From NCBI GenBank assembly GCA_001875255.1, contig MJAN01000010.1, forward strand, positions 19,398 to 83,397: a stretch of 64,000 bases of DNA, in the 5' to 3' direction. Numbering within the stretch: position 1 is the first letter of the stretch; every line of letters starts with the position of its first letter. Source of the DNA: Candidatus Sabulitectum silens. GTDB lineage: Bacteria > Fermentibacterota > Fermentibacteria > Fermentibacterales > JCC-6. The notes under the pieces are model-generated. The model was not told where the DNA came from. It did no database searches and saw only the letters and a list, made by a program, of their open reading frames with translations. Position numbers and translations under genes: made by a program. Below, piece after piece: positions 50,693 to 59,802 of the stretch.

Positions 50693-51414
50693 TCAATCCC
50701 CCTCTACAACTGTACCGAGACCGTGACTGTCAAGGATCTTCAGAAAGTTCGACGGATCGGTATTGTCAAATACAACAATGGGAATGCCATTATCGCGGCA
50801 TACGGCCACTGCGGCGGCATCCATTACCCTGAGGTCCTTCCCCAGCACCTGTTCATAGGTGAGCCTGTCATACCTGAAGGCGCCGGGATCCGTAACGGGA
50901 TCCCTGGAATAGATCCCGTCGACCTTCGTTCCCTTGTAAAGAACGGAGCAGCCGGTCTGGCCTGCCCTGAGGGCGGCGGCGGTATCGGTGGAAAGGAGCG
51001 GGTTTCCCGTTCCCCCGGCGAAGAATACCACCCGGCCTTCGCTGAGTAGCTCTTTGGCCCGGCAGGGGGCGAACAAATAGGCCCCGGCTTCCGGCACCGG
51101 AATGGCGGAAAGCACGGCGGCCTTGCCGCCGTGCCCATTAACTGTATCCGCAAGTGCCAGGCAGTTCATTACCGTGGCAAGCATGCCCATGTAGTCGGCC
51201 TGTGTTCTGGAAAGGCGGAGAGTTCCCTGCCCCTGACGAAGTTTCCCCCGCCGGCCACCACCCCGAGTTCAACTCCCCGGGAAACGGCCTTGACAAGTAC
51301 TTCCGCAACGGCGCCTATGGTATCCCGGTGAAATCCTTTTCCGCCGGGGCCGGCGAGGATCTCTCCGCTGAGTTTTAAGAGGACCCTGCGGGGTTTACCG
51401 GAGCCGTCTTCCAT
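50693..51414 (-). CDS. pyrH: UMP kinase PyrH (one frameshift)
   Basis: Amino-acid kinase fold: RRVLLKLSGEILAG, VELGVVAGGGNFVRGRE, then after an indel near 51190 MGMLATVMNCLALADTVNGH, VVFFAGGTGNPLLSTDTAAAL and KGTKVDGIYSRDP, all as in UMP kinases. About 240 residues. Phosphorylates UMP to UDP in pyrimidine synthesis. Only two bases to tsf and three to frr. Confidence 0.96.
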
Positions 51415-51415
51415 A

Positions 51416-52012
51416 CTAACCGCCTATCTGAAAACGAGCGAAACGGTTTATCACTATGTTCTCGCCGACCTTGGCTATTGCCGCGGTCACGGCGTCGGAG
51501 ACCTTGCCCACCTCGGAGTCGTGGATCCATTCCTGTTCAAGGAGACAGATCTCGGAGTAGAATTTCGCCAGGCGGCCCTCAACTATCTTTTCCTTAATAT
51601 TCTCGGGCTTGTTGGAATCGGCAAGCTGGGAGAAAAGCACTTCCTTCTCTTCGGCGACACGGGCCTCGGGGACCTCTTCCACTGAGACGTAGTCCGGAGC
51701 GGCGGCAGCTATGTGCATTGCCACCTGCTTGCAGAACTCCTGGAAGGTTTCCGTGCGGGCCACGAAGTCGGTCTCGCAGTTGATCTCCACAAGAACGCCG
51801 AGTTTCCCCACTCCATGGATGTAGGAATACACCAGACCCTCGTTGGCCTGCCTGGATGCCTTCTTTGCCGCGACCTTCACGCCCTGCTCACGGAGGTGCT
51901 TGAGGGCTGCGTCGAGGTCGCCTCCGGTTTCATCCAGGGCTTTTTTGCACTCCATCATTCCGGCGCCTGATACCCTTCTGAGTTCCTTAACTGTTTTCGC
52001 GTCTACGGCCAT
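51416..52012 (-). CDS. tsf: Elongation factor Ts
   Basis: 198 residues, the short type (without the C-terminal coiled-coil subdomain of the E. coli protein), as in Thermus and others. TVKELRRVSGAGMMECKKAL, GVLVEINCETDFVARTETFQ and AAAAPDYVSVEEVPEARVAEE are clear. It recycles EF-Tu-GDP. Start ATG 52012 with GAGGAGG just upstream, inside the rpsB tail. Confidence 0.96.
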   Translation of the reverse strand: MAVDAKTVKELRRVSGAGMMECKKALDETGGDLDAALKHLREQGVKVAAKKASRQANEGLVYSYIHGVGKLGVLVEINCETDFVARTETFQEFCKQVAMHIAAAAPDYVSVEEVPEARVAEEKEVLFSQLADSNKPENIKEKIVEGRLAKFYSEICLLEQEWIHDSEVGKVSDAVTAAIAKVGENIVINRFARFQIGG

Positions 52013-52014
52013 AT

Positions 52015-52844
52015 CTATTCCTCCTCGCCCTTTTCAGGTGGGGTTTTCTTTTCAACCGGCTCCTTTACCGGAGCCTTTTCGGCCTTCTTCTCAGGAGCGG
52101 CCTCTTCCTTTGCTTCCCTCTTGCCGACGGGCTTCACCGGTTCTTCCACATCCCGGCGCTTCCTCCTTCGGCGCCCAGCAGGGCGGCATCGGCAAGGGAG
52201 CCCACGATGAGGTCGATGGACTTGATGGCGTCGTCGTTGGCGGCAATGGGATAGTCAACTTCAGTGGGGTCACAGTTGGTATCAACCAGTGCGATGCAGG
52301 GAATACCAAGTTTCCTGGCTTCCTTGACCGCTATGGCCTCCTTCTTGATGTCCACCACAACGATGGCCCCGGGAAGGGTCTTCATGTGCCTGATGCCCCT
52401 GAGGTACTTGTTGATCCGCTCCATCTCCCTGGTCTTCTGAAGGATCTCGCGCTTCTTGAAACCCTTGGGCCAGCCCTTCTTCTCCATGTCTTCCAGCTCA
52501 TCCAGCCGCTTGATGCTTTTGAAGATGGTGTTGTGGTTGGTGAGGGTTCCCCCCAGCCAGCGTTCGGTCATGTAGAACATTCCGGATCTCTCAGCATGCT
52601 CCTGGACGCTTTCCCTGCCCTGTTTCTTCGTAGCCACGAAGAGGACATCCTTGCCCTGGGCAACCAGCCTGCTTACCAGGTTAATGGCCTCTTCAAGATT
52701 CTTCTGTGTCTTTTTAAGGTCGATGATATGGATACCGTTCCGGGCCATGAAGATATAATTCTTCATCCGGGGGTTCCATCTTTTCTCCTGGTGACCGAAG
52801 TGCGCTCCGGCCTCCAGCAGGTCCTGTACTGAAGGGATCTGCAT
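52015..52844 (-). CDS. rpsB: Small ribosomal subunit protein S2 with charged C-terminal tail (one frameshift)
   Basis: Starts ATG 52844. DLLEAGAHFGHQEKRWNPRM, the KYIFMARNGIHIIDLKKT segment, ERWLGGTLTNH, and ALVDTNCDPTEVDYPI are standard. An indel near 52180 turns the frame at GAEGG; the correct frame continues as RRRKRRDVEEPVKPVGKRE and a K/E/P-rich tail of about 50 residues ending EKGEEE. That tail is longer than in most S2 proteins. About 276 residues. A strong hairpin leader precedes it. Confidence 0.95.
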
Positions 52845-52870
52845 TACTTTTTCCTTTCGGTTATTCCTCC

Positions 52871-52926
52871 GATGGAGGCGGGTGCCATTCCCCCTGGGGA
52901 ACACCGGACACCCGCCTGTATCCATC
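52871..52926 (-). promoter_or_regulatory. Long hairpin leader between rpsI and rpsB
   Basis: Outer pair GATGG/CCATC, then AGGCGGGTG/CACCCGCCT, then an inner TTCCC/GGGAA stem, over 56 bases. It sits about 27 bases before the S2 start and could be an S2 autoregulatory leader. No Rfam comparison was possible. Confidence 0.5.
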
Positions 52927-52946
52927 GTGTGTGTTAAAAACGCGGC

Positions 52947-53333
52947 CTAACGCTTGGAGAACTGGAAACGCTTCCTTGCCTTGGGCTGCCCGTATTTCTT
53001 TCTCTCGACCACCCTGGGGTCACGGCGGAGCATTCCCGCTGACTTCAGGGGACCTCTGAACTCGGCATTTGCCTCGACCAGAGCCCTTGCCAGACCCATG
53101 CGAATGGCTCCGGCCTGGCCGGTGATACCGCCGCCGCGAACATTCACCACGAGGTCGTATGAACCGGCCACCTTCACTGTCTGGAGCGGTTCGAAGGCGT
53201 GGTCTTTCTGTCTCATTTCACCGAAGTATTCACCGGGAGTCTTGTGGTTGACCACAATTCTTCCGTTGCCGGGCCTGAGATAACATCTTGCCGTTGCCGA
53301 CTTCCTTCTTCCAATTCCTATGTACTGTTCCAT
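52947..53333 (-). CDS. rpsI: Small ribosomal subunit protein S9
   Basis: 128 residues. QYIGIGRRKSATARCYLRPG at the start, VKVAGSYDLVVNVRGGGITG, MGLARALVEANAEFRG, and the basic ending RKKYGQPKARKRFQFSKR, which reaches the P-site tRNA. No frameshift. Pairs with L13 upstream by 12 bases. Confidence 0.97.
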   Translation of the reverse strand: MEQYIGIGRRKSATARCYLRPGNGRIVVNHKTPGEYFGEMRQKDHAFEPLQTVKVAGSYDLVVNVRGGGITGQAGAIRMGLARALVEANAEFRGPLKSAGMLRRDPRVVERKKYGQPKARKRFQFSKR

Positions 53334-53345
53334 GCTGCCCCCTGA

Positions 53346-53777
53346 CTACTTGATCTCAAGTACCCTGGGCTGCTGGGCAGCGTGGGTATGCTCGGGACCG
53401 GAAAAGATCTTGAGTTTCTTAAGTTGCGCGCGGCTGAGCCTGTTCTTGGGAAGCATTCCCTTAACGGCGTGGGTAAGGACCCTGTCGGGATTCCTCTCCA
53501 TCATGTCGCGCATTGCGGTGGCCTTCTGGCCCCCGGCGTAACCGCTGTGACGGTAGTAAATTTTCTGGTCGAGCTTGCGGCCGGTTATGCGCATCTTTTC
53601 CACATTTACCACAACCACGAAATCCCCGGTGTCCATGTGGGGTGTGTACACCGGCTTGTTCTTGCCCTGAAGTATCATGGCAAGCTTGGCCGAGAGCCTT
53701 CCAAGTGTCTGATCGGTGGCATCGACCACCCACCAGTCCCTCTTGATCTCTCCGGCTTTTGCAGAGTAGGTCTTCAC
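53346..53777 (-). CDS. rplM: Large ribosomal subunit protein L13
   Basis: 143 residues, normal length. KTYSAKAGEIKRDWWVVDAT, TLGRLSAKLAMILQGKNKP, the FVVVVNVEKMRITGRKLDQK segment, and RAVKGMLPKNRL-like VKGMLPKNRLSRAQLKKL near the C terminus. First gene of the long rplM-rseP run; the 139-base upstream region contains its leader. Confidence 0.97.
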   Translation of the reverse strand: MKTYSAKAGEIKRDWWVVDATDQTLGRLSAKLAMILQGKNKPVYTPHMDTGDFVVVVNVEKMRITGRKLDQKIYYRHSGYAGGQKATAMRDMMERNPDRVLTHAVKGMLPKNRLSRAQLKKLKIFSGPEHTHAAQQPRVLEIK

Positions 53778-53844
53778 TTTCCAAACCTCCGTAAGGGGTT
53801 GGTGTTCTTTATGTTATTGTACTTCTTCACAACCGTCGGGGGCT

Positions 53845-53858
53845 CCGGCAAAAGCCGG
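53845..53858 (-). promoter_or_regulatory. Small perfect hairpin in the rplM leader
   Basis: CCGGC-TTTT-GCCGG on the minus strand, flanked by GC-rich sequence, about 70 bases before the L13 start. Candidate L13 autoregulation site or transcription pause. Confidence 0.35.
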
Positions 53859-53916
53859 GTGCAAACCAGCCCGTCCCCTGATAATAATATGCCAAGGGGT
53901 CACAAATCTGTTTGAT

Positions 53917-54435
53917 TCAACTCGAAAAGTCAAGTGTTCTAACCAGCTGGACGAGGCGGTCGGGGGTGCAGACGGAACACCTGCCCCCCTGGAGTATGCT
54001 CCAGATCCCGGGCTCGTACACTGCGGAGCAAACCGCGAGATGAATGCCCCTGGCCCTGAGGGCGGCGCTCTTCCCCACGAGAGCAAGTGCCCTGAGTTCA
54101 CCGGGAACCCTTGCCTGAAACCCCTGTGGAACAACGGCAAGATCGTTGCGCCGGAAGGGAAGCAGTATCTCGACCCCGTCTGGAAGGCTGATCCGGAATG
54201 GTCTGCTGAAACCCATTTCCCTCAGCTGTTTCCATGTGAGGGCGTAGATGTAGCGGCCCCGGTTTCCAGGGAGGTTCTCTCCGGGGAGCACCAGGCAATC
54301 CCCGGGAAGGGCCGGAGGGGATTCAAGCATGGCGGCCATTCCCGGGGACAGCCCATCGGGGAGTGGCAGCGGGGGCCTTTCCGTGATTATCGCGCCCAGA
54401 GCGGACCAGAAAGCCCTGTTCACCCGGTGTTTCAC
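53917..54435 (-). CDS. Uncharacterised protein after recX
   Basis: 172 residues; its ATG overlaps the recX stop (ATGA). No signal or membrane segment. The best visible features are a Pro-rich start (RPPLPLPDGLSPG), a compact central region (LTWKQLREMGFSRPFRISLP, then LLPFRRNDLAVVPQGFQARV) and two cysteines in GGRCSVCTPDRLVQLVRTL near the end. I do not recognise a family. Its place at the end of the recA-recX operon suggests a DNA-repair or regulatory link, unproven. Confidence 0.7.
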   Translation of the reverse strand: MKHRVNRAFWSALGAIITERPPLPLPDGLSPGMAAMLESPPALPGDCLVLPGENLPGNRGRYIYALTWKQLREMGFSRPFRISLPDGVEILLPFRRNDLAVVPQGFQARVPGELRALALVGKSAALRARGIHLAVCSAVYEPGIWSILQGGRCSVCTPDRLVQLVRTLDFSS

Positions 54436-54992
54436 AGTGCCGCCTTCAGGACCCTGTGTATGAACTCCCCTGAGTAACCCCGCCTGGAAAGCCAGCCCGA
54501 TGCCCTGCGGAGTGCCTTTTCCCTGTCTTCCATCCTGCCGTAGCGTGCGGCCACGAGCTTAACGGCATTGGAGAAATGCTCTTCGTCGGACACCCGGGAG
54601 AGGAATATCTCAATGGCGTTTTCATCCACCCCCCGCTTCTGAAGCTCCAGACGAAGCCTGGCCTTGCCCATTGTCTTCGAACGGGCAAAGAGGCCGCAGA
54701 ACCGAAGGTCGTCGGCAAAGCCGTATTCAACCGCCCACTTCACCGTTAGCTCCGCCACACCCGGGGGGTAGCCCAGTGAAAGCATCTTTCGCCTGAGCTG
54801 ACCGGTGGACCTTTCCGAATAGGCCAGGAAGGCCTGGCCGTCGGTCCTGGCGCAGTCGAGCTGCAGTTTTTTCATGTATTCGGGGTCGACGATTTCTGAC
54901 TCCGAGGGCAGTTCCGCCGAGGGAATGATGTAGGACCCCGAGGCAAGCCGGACAAGCCCCCGGCCCCTGCGGACCTTCTCGGCGGAAAGCAC
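54432..54992 (-). CDS. recX: Recombination regulator RecX
   Basis: 186 residues. RecX helical repeats: AFLAYSERSTGQLRRKMLSL, TVKWAVEYGFADDLRFCGLF, SKTMGKARLRLELQKRGVDE, EDREKALRRASGWLSRRGYS. It modulates RecA filaments. Five bases after recA. Confidence 0.9.
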   Translation of the reverse strand: MLSAEKVRRGRGLVRLASGSYIIPSAELPSESEIVDPEYMKKLQLDCARTDGQAFLAYSERSTGQLRRKMLSLGYPPGVAELTVKWAVEYGFADDLRFCGLFARSKTMGKARLRLELQKRGVDENAIEIFLSRVSDEEHFSNAVKLVAARYGRMEDREKALRRASGWLSRRGYSGEFIHRVLKAAL

Positions 54993-54997
54993 CTTCT

Positions 54998-56053
54998 CTA
55001 TGACTTTTCCCCTTTTTCCCCGGCTTCGGCGGGGGTTTCCTTATCTGGCTTGATCAGGCCGTAGTGCTTCCTGAGGGTGAGTTCCAGCTGATCGGCGATC
55101 TCGGGGTTCTCGATGAGATAGTCCCGGGCTTTGTCCCTTCCCTGGCCGATCTGCTTTCCTTCGATGGAATACCAGGTTCCCCTTCTTGTGAGGATGTCGT
55201 TCTCGAGGCCGAGGTCCACAAGCTCGCCGGCCCTTGAGATCCCATGACCATGGAGTATGTCGAACTCGCACTGTTTGAAGGGAGGGGCGACCTTGTTCTT
55301 GACCACCTTGACCCTGGTCCTGCTGCCCACGACCTCGTCGCCGTTCTTGATCGAGGCGATCCTGCGGACATCCAGGCGTAGACTGGAGTAGAACTTCAGC
55401 GCCCTGCCGCCGGTGGTGGTTTCAGGGTTTCCGAACATTACCCCTATCTTCATGCGGATCTGATTGATGAAAATGACGCTGCACTTGGATTTAGAAACTG
55501 CCCCTGTGAGCTTCCTGAGGGCCTGGCTCATGAGCCTGGCCTGGAGACCCACGTGGCTGTCGCCCATTTCCCCCTCGATCTCAGCCCTGGGTACAAGGGC
55601 AGCCACTGAATCCACCACTATGGCATCCACGGCGTTGGACCTGACCAGGGTTTCCGTTATCTCAAGGGCCTGCTCGCCGCTGTTGGGCTGGGACACCATG
55701 AGATTGTCGATGTTGAGGCCCAGCCTTTCGGCGTAGCCGGGATCAAGGGCGTGCTCGGCGTCGATGAAGGCCACTTCACCACCGGCTTTCTGGGCATTTG
55801 CCAGCATGTGAAGGGCAAGGGTGGTCTTTCCGCTGCTTTCAGGGCCGAAGACCTCGATCACCCTTCCCCTGGGAACACCGCCTACGCCCAGGGCCACGTC
55901 AAGGGAGAGGGAGCCGGTGGGGAAGGAATCCACCACCATTTCCGGGTTCTCGCCCAGCTTCATGATGGAGCCTGTGCCGAACTTCTTCTGGATCTGAAGG
56001 AAGGCCGCGTCCAGGGCCTTAGTTTTGTTTGGATCTCTCGCTTTGTCTGCCAT
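54998..56053 (-). CDS. recA: Recombinase RecA
   Basis: 351 residues, no frameshift. [20 protein letters not shown] at the N terminus, Walker [106 protein letters not shown] (loop 2). Acidic/lysine tail ends GEKGEKS. Promoter 70-98 bases upstream of the start (see 56123-56151). Confidence 0.98.
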   Translation of the reverse strand: MADKARDPNKTKALDAAFLQIQKKFGTGSIMKLGENPEMVVDSFPTGSLSLDVALGVGGVPRGRVIEVFGPESSGKTTLALHMLANAQKAGGEVAFIDAEHALDPGYAERLGLNIDNLMVSQPNSGEQALEITETLVRSNAVDAIVVDSVAALVPRAEIEGEMGDSHVGLQARLMSQALRKLTGAVSKSKCSVIFINQIRMKIGVMFGNPETTTGGRALKFYSSLRLDVRRIASIKNGDEVVGSRTRVKVVKNKVAPPFKQCEFDILHGHGISRAGELVDLGLENDILTRRGTWYSIEGKQIGQGRDKARDYLIENPEIADQLELTLRKHYGLIKPDKETPAEAGEKGEKS

Positions 56054-56122
56054 GGCAACACCTTTCAGTAATAAACCTGATGTGACCCTGATGAGGGGAC
56101 CATTCTCCTGCCATCAAAGACA

Positions 56123-56151
56123 ACTATAGTAAACATATGTACCCCGGGCAA
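56123..56151 (-). promoter_or_regulatory. recA promoter with an embedded palindrome
   Basis: On the minus strand TTGCCC, a 17-base spacer, then TATAGT, followed by recA. The spacer contains ACATATGT (56133-56140), a perfect palindrome that could be a LexA-type operator. The thpR stop lies about seven bases before the -35. Confidence 0.55.
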
Positions 56152-56157
56152 CCCCGG

Positions 56158-56673
56158 CTATACCTCCCATTTCTCAACCGTACCGTAAACCGGCCCCGGG
56201 GGTTTCAGTACGCTGCTCACAAGCCGAAGTTCACGGAACTCGCCACTGATCTCCATGGGGTCCGGCAGCACCGGAACCTTATCTCCCCTGTGTGCCCTTG
56301 CCAGTGTAATATGCGGCTTGAAGGGCCTGTCTTCGATGTTCCCGTTTCCATCGGGAAGCCTGCTCAGCATATCCGCCAGAATACGGGCTCCCCGGGAGAA
56401 GTCTCCGGAAAGCCACAGAACGGAAGGCGGTCGGCCGAATGTTCCGTATCGGTTCAGCGTGAACCCCACCGGCAGGCATGAAAGTATATCCAACCCATTA
56501 AGGCGGTTTAGAACATCCTCAGGAGATGCTTCGCCGAGAAACCTCAGTGTGAGGTGTAGCATTTCCGCCGGCACCCATTTCAGCCCGGGGTATGCCTTTC
56601 TGTGGGGAGCCAGGTTACCGGCAATTCCCTCCTGTATTCGTTCCGGGGGCACCAGGGCAAGGAAAAGCCTCAT
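56158..56673 (-). CDS. thpR: RNA 2',3'-cyclic phosphodiesterase (ThpR/LigT family)
   Basis: 171 residues from ATG 56673, overlapping the cinA stop (ATGA). MRLFLALVPPERIQEGIAGN at the start and the two HxTx catalytic motifs, HLTLRFLGEA and HITLARAHRG, identify the 2H phosphoesterase family. Acts on RNA ends; biological role in bacteria is unclear. Confidence 0.93.
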   Translation of the reverse strand: MRLFLALVPPERIQEGIAGNLAPHRKAYPGLKWVPAEMLHLTLRFLGEASPEDVLNRLNGLDILSCLPVGFTLNRYGTFGRPPSVLWLSGDFSRGARILADMLSRLPDGNGNIEDRPFKPHITLARAHRGDKVPVLPDPMEISGEFRELRLVSSVLKPPGPVYGTVEKWEV

Positions 56674-57851
56674 GAAAGCAGCTCGAGAAGGGTTCCCAGG
56701 GCCCTGGCGGAGGCCCCCTCCCTTATGGAGTTCCTGTCCCCTCCCAGCCGCCAGTGATCGCTGCGCCGGCCGCCTGGGGTCACCGCGGCGGTCCATACGG
56801 GTTCCAACGGGTTTTTCCGGGTTCCGCCACCGGGCCGGCTATGCCGGTAACCGCCACTGCGCAGTCGGCGCCGGTGAGGGTCTGAACCCCACGGGACATT
56901 TCCAGGGCAACGGGACCGCTAACCGCTCCGTGTTCCCGCAGGTATCGGCGGAAACACCCAGGATGGATGTTTTCAGGGAGTTGGAGTAGGACACCACGCC
57001 CCCGGTGTACCACCGGGATGATCCGGGCACCGATGTGATGCCCATACCAATGCCCCCGCCGGTGCAGGATTCGGCGGTGGCCAGGGTGTGGTCCCCTTCA
57101 AGGAGCCTTTTCCAAGGACCTCCTCGAGGGTTTCATCCCGGCTGGTGGAATAGACTCTGCTTCCCAGGATATTCCTTACCTCCCGGCAGAACTCCCCGGA
57201 ACCGGCACCACGGACCTTGATGTCCACCCTGCCCGGGGAGGGAAGGTAACCGGGAACGACACCGTGTTTGTCGGCTGTTTCCCTGAGCAAGTCATATAGG
57301 GCGTTCTCCTTCAGCCCCCATGTCCTTATGAAGTGTATGGGGATCACATTTCCGGGAAGGGCTCCTGCGGCGTCGAGACAGGGAAGAAGCAGGGCCGCCG
57401 ATTCCGATGGCACCCCGGGTACGCACACCACCGCGCCGCCCCCGGCCTTCAGCACAACCCCCGGGGCAATTCCCGCGGTGTTAAGCACCGGCAGGGCCCC
57501 CCGGGGAATATCTGCCTGTTTGAAGGCGGATTCAGGGAAACCCAGGCCGTAGACCTCCTGTCTCTGCCGCACCATTCGCTTTGCTTCGGGGGAACGGTGA
57601 AGCTCAAGTCCGAAGGCGTCGGCCACCGCCCTCAACGTAAGGTCGTCGTCGGTGGGGCCCATTCCTCCGGTAACAATCAGAACCCTTCCCCGCCGGGTCA
57701 TCTCCCTGGCCGCCCGGGCTATCTCACCGGGTTCGTCCCGGACCACCCGGGCCTCGATAACCGGGAGCCCCCGTTCAGCAAGCATTCCTGAGAACCTGAA
57801 CAGGTTAACGTCCCTGGTCCTGCCGCTGAGCAGTTCATCCCCCACCATCAT
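56670..57851 (-). CDS. CinA-like protein (competence/damage-inducible; about three frameshifts)
   Basis: N-terminal MoaB/MogA-like domain (VGDELLSGRTRDVNLFRFSG, VLIVTGGMGPTDDDLTLRAV, PVLNTAGIAPGVVL) and C-terminal nicotinamide-nucleotide amidase domain (TLATAESCTGGGIGMGITSV, GVVSYSNSLKTSILGVS, AVAVTGIAGP after correction). Indels near 57060, 56985 and 56810. About 394 residues. The ATG 57851 leaves the start some residues short; an upstream CTG would fit the family better. CinA precedes recA in many bacteria, here with thpR between. Confidence 0.9.
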
Positions 57852-57861
57852 GAGAGCCGAT

Positions 57862-58335
57862 TCAGAGTACAGGGTTCACCTCCGGAAAAAGGAGGGCCGC
57901 AGCCAGGAGAAGCAGCCCGGCCATGATCCCCGCGGCGATGTCATCAAGAAGTATGCCAATGCCGCTCTTCATTTCATCAAGTTTGCTCACCGGCCAGGGC
58001 TTGGCGATGTCGAACACCCTGAAGAGAACGAATGCCGCGGCGATTCCCCAGAGCCCCCAGCGTTCCGGAGAGGCCAGGCAGGCAAGCCAGCAACCGGCCA
58101 CCTCGTCGATGGTGACCCTGGAAGGGTCTTCGCCCCAGAGTTTCCTGCCGGCTTCACAACCGACCCATGCAACAAGGAGTAACGCCGGTGTTACCGGGAT
58201 CCTCAGGGCGGCGGGACAGATAATGAATAAGGCAGCCGCCACAAGGCTTCCAACGGTTCCAGGACCCAGGGGGAAGAAGCCGGTGCCCATTGTGGTTGCC
58301 AGGGCGGCTCCCGCGAAACGGAAAAGGCCCCTCAC
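57862..58335 (-). CDS. pgpA: Phosphatidylglycerophosphatase A
   Basis: 157 residues. TTMGTGFFPLGPGTVGSLVA is the PgpA entry motif; EDPSRVTIDEVAGCWLACLA holds the catalytic aspartates; FRVFDIAKPWPVSKLDEMKS and GILLDDIAAGIMAGLLLL follow. Dephosphorylates PGP to phosphatidylglycerol. Four-base overlap with pgsA, the enzyme making its substrate. Confidence 0.95.
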   Translation of the reverse strand: MRGLFRFAGAALATTMGTGFFPLGPGTVGSLVAAALFIICPAALRIPVTPALLLVAWVGCEAGRKLWGEDPSRVTIDEVAGCWLACLASPERWGLWGIAAAFVLFRVFDIAKPWPVSKLDEMKSGIGILLDDIAAGIMAGLLLLAAALLFPEVNPVL

Positions 58336-58894
58336 ATTCCCAGCCTCTGGAGCAGCAGACGGTTCCGCCAGAGATAGTGGAGGGCGGAGGCCACGGTGAG
58401 TGTCAGGGCAAGTACTATCAGTATGTCGCCGGTGAGTCGGACCCCCGGGGAATAACGCTGCGGTCCAGGACCGAAAGCAGCATGAAAAAGGAAACGGTGG
58501 TCATCTGTATCCCCGCCTTCCACTTCCCGAGACCCGAGGGCATTATGAGCACCCCGGCATAGGCGGCTATGGACCGGAGGCCGGTTATCAGCAGCTCCCG
58601 CCCGACTATCACATATGTCGTCCACTGGGGGATCAGGCCCAGCTTACCCAGGCCTATCCAGGCCAGGACCACCAGTACCTTGTCCGCCAGGGGGTCGAGG
58701 AATTTGCCGAGATTGGATGTCCAGCCGTATTTCCTGGCCAGATGGCCGTCCACCATGTCGGTGAGGGCGGCGGTAACGAAAACCCCCAGGGCGATCCATC
58801 TGGCGGGCCTGCTTCCCTCCTGGAGAAGCACCATCACCACCGGGGACATTACTATCCTGGCCACCGTAAGCCTGTTTGGCCAGTTAAGCGTCAT
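58332..58894 (-). CDS. pgsA: CDP-diacylglycerol-glycerol-3-phosphate 3-phosphatidyltransferase (one frameshift)
   Basis: About 188 residues from ATG 58894. NWPNRLTVARIVMSPVVMVL, then the CDP-alcohol motif D-G-x2-A-R-x8-G-x3-D-x3-D visible as DMVDGHLARKYGWTSNLGKF and LDPLADK; LGLGKLGLIPQWTTYVIVGR-type helices follow. Indel near 58455; the end reads ALHYLWRNRLLLQRLGM. Makes PGP from CDP-DAG. Overlaps recR (TGATG). Confidence 0.94.
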
Positions 58895-59479
58895 CAGAAG
58901 CCGCGTCTGCCCTTCAGGGCCTGGGAGAGGGTGAGGGAATCGGCGAACTCCACCAGGCTCCCGGCGGAAGCCCCCGGGCCAGCTGGGTTACACTGATGCC
59001 GGATTTGGACAGCTGATTGGCGATATAGGAGCATGTGGCCTCGCCCTCGGTGGTGGAGTCCAGGGCAAGGATGACCTCTTCCGCCTCTATGTCCGACGCC
59101 CTTTTAAGAAGCAGTGGTATACCCAGTTCAGACGGGCCGGTGCCGTCGAGGGGGCCAGGTTCCCGTGGAGCACGAAATAGTATCCCCGGTAGAGGCCGGT
59201 GTCTTCAATGGACCTCTGGTCCGCCGGGGTGTGCACAACGCAGATGGTGGATCTGCGGGCCTGGTCGGAGCAGGTCTCGCATATTTCATCGGAGGTCAGG
59301 TTCCTGCACAGGCTGCACTCACGAATGTCCCTTACCGTACTGGAAAGAACCTCTGAAAGCTCCCCGGCGAGATCTCTGTCATCAACCAGGGCAAAGGCGA
59401 GCCTCAGGGCTGTTTTCCGGCCGATTCCAGGCAGTTTTCCCAGTGAACCGGCCAGGGAATCCAGCAGGGATTCTTTCAC
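58894..59479 (-). CDS. recR: Recombination mediator RecR (two frameshifts)
   Basis: Probable start GTG 59479 with GGAG before it. SLAGSLGKLPGIGRKTALRL (HhH), the zinc finger CSLCRNLTSDEICETCSD, TICVVHTPADQRSIEDTGLY and YYFVLHGNLAP of the Toprim domain. Indels near 59150 and 58970; the corrected end reads VTQLARGLPPG, LVEFADSLTLSQALKGRRGF. About 195 residues. It loads RecA with RecF/RecO. There is no stop between this and ybaB (see findings). Confidence 0.93.
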
Positions 59480-59788
59480 ATCAGCTCCGAGACCGCCGGG
59501 AACACCCATACTTCCCATTCTTTTCGCCGCCAGGTCCTTGCTTTTTTCCACGGCATCGGTAATGGCGGCCATTATCATATCTTCCAGCATTTCCACATCT
59601 TCAGGGTCCACCGCCTCCGGTGAGATGGAAAGGCTGACAATTTCCGACTGGCCGTTGACGGTGGCCTTCACCATACCGCCTCCGGCGGAGCCCTCGATCC
59701 TTTCAGCGGCCAGTTCCTCCTGGGCCTTAAGCATGTCCTGCTGCATCTTCTGGGCCTGGGCCATCATTTTTTTCATCTGACGGTTCAT
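59480..59788 (-). CDS. YbaB/EbfC nucleoid-associated protein
   Basis: About 103 residues. MNRQMKKMMAQAQKMQQDML and ALTAEE-like EELAAERIEGSAGGGMVKAT, then VNGQSEIVSLSISPEAVDPE and MLEDMIMAAITDAVEKSKDL: the YbaB tweezer fold that binds DNA. The usual dnaX-ybaB-recR order is kept. The reading runs without stop into RecR; the natural stop is probably lost to an indel near 59485-59500. Confidence 0.92.
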
Positions 59789-59802
59789 TGCTTCTCCCGT
59801 TC

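Noticed and set aside
50087..51049. 320-codon open frame on the + strand
   Set aside because: Antisense to frr and pyrH, both unmistakable.
51843..52832. 329-codon open frame on the + strand
   Set aside because: Antisense to tsf and rpsB.
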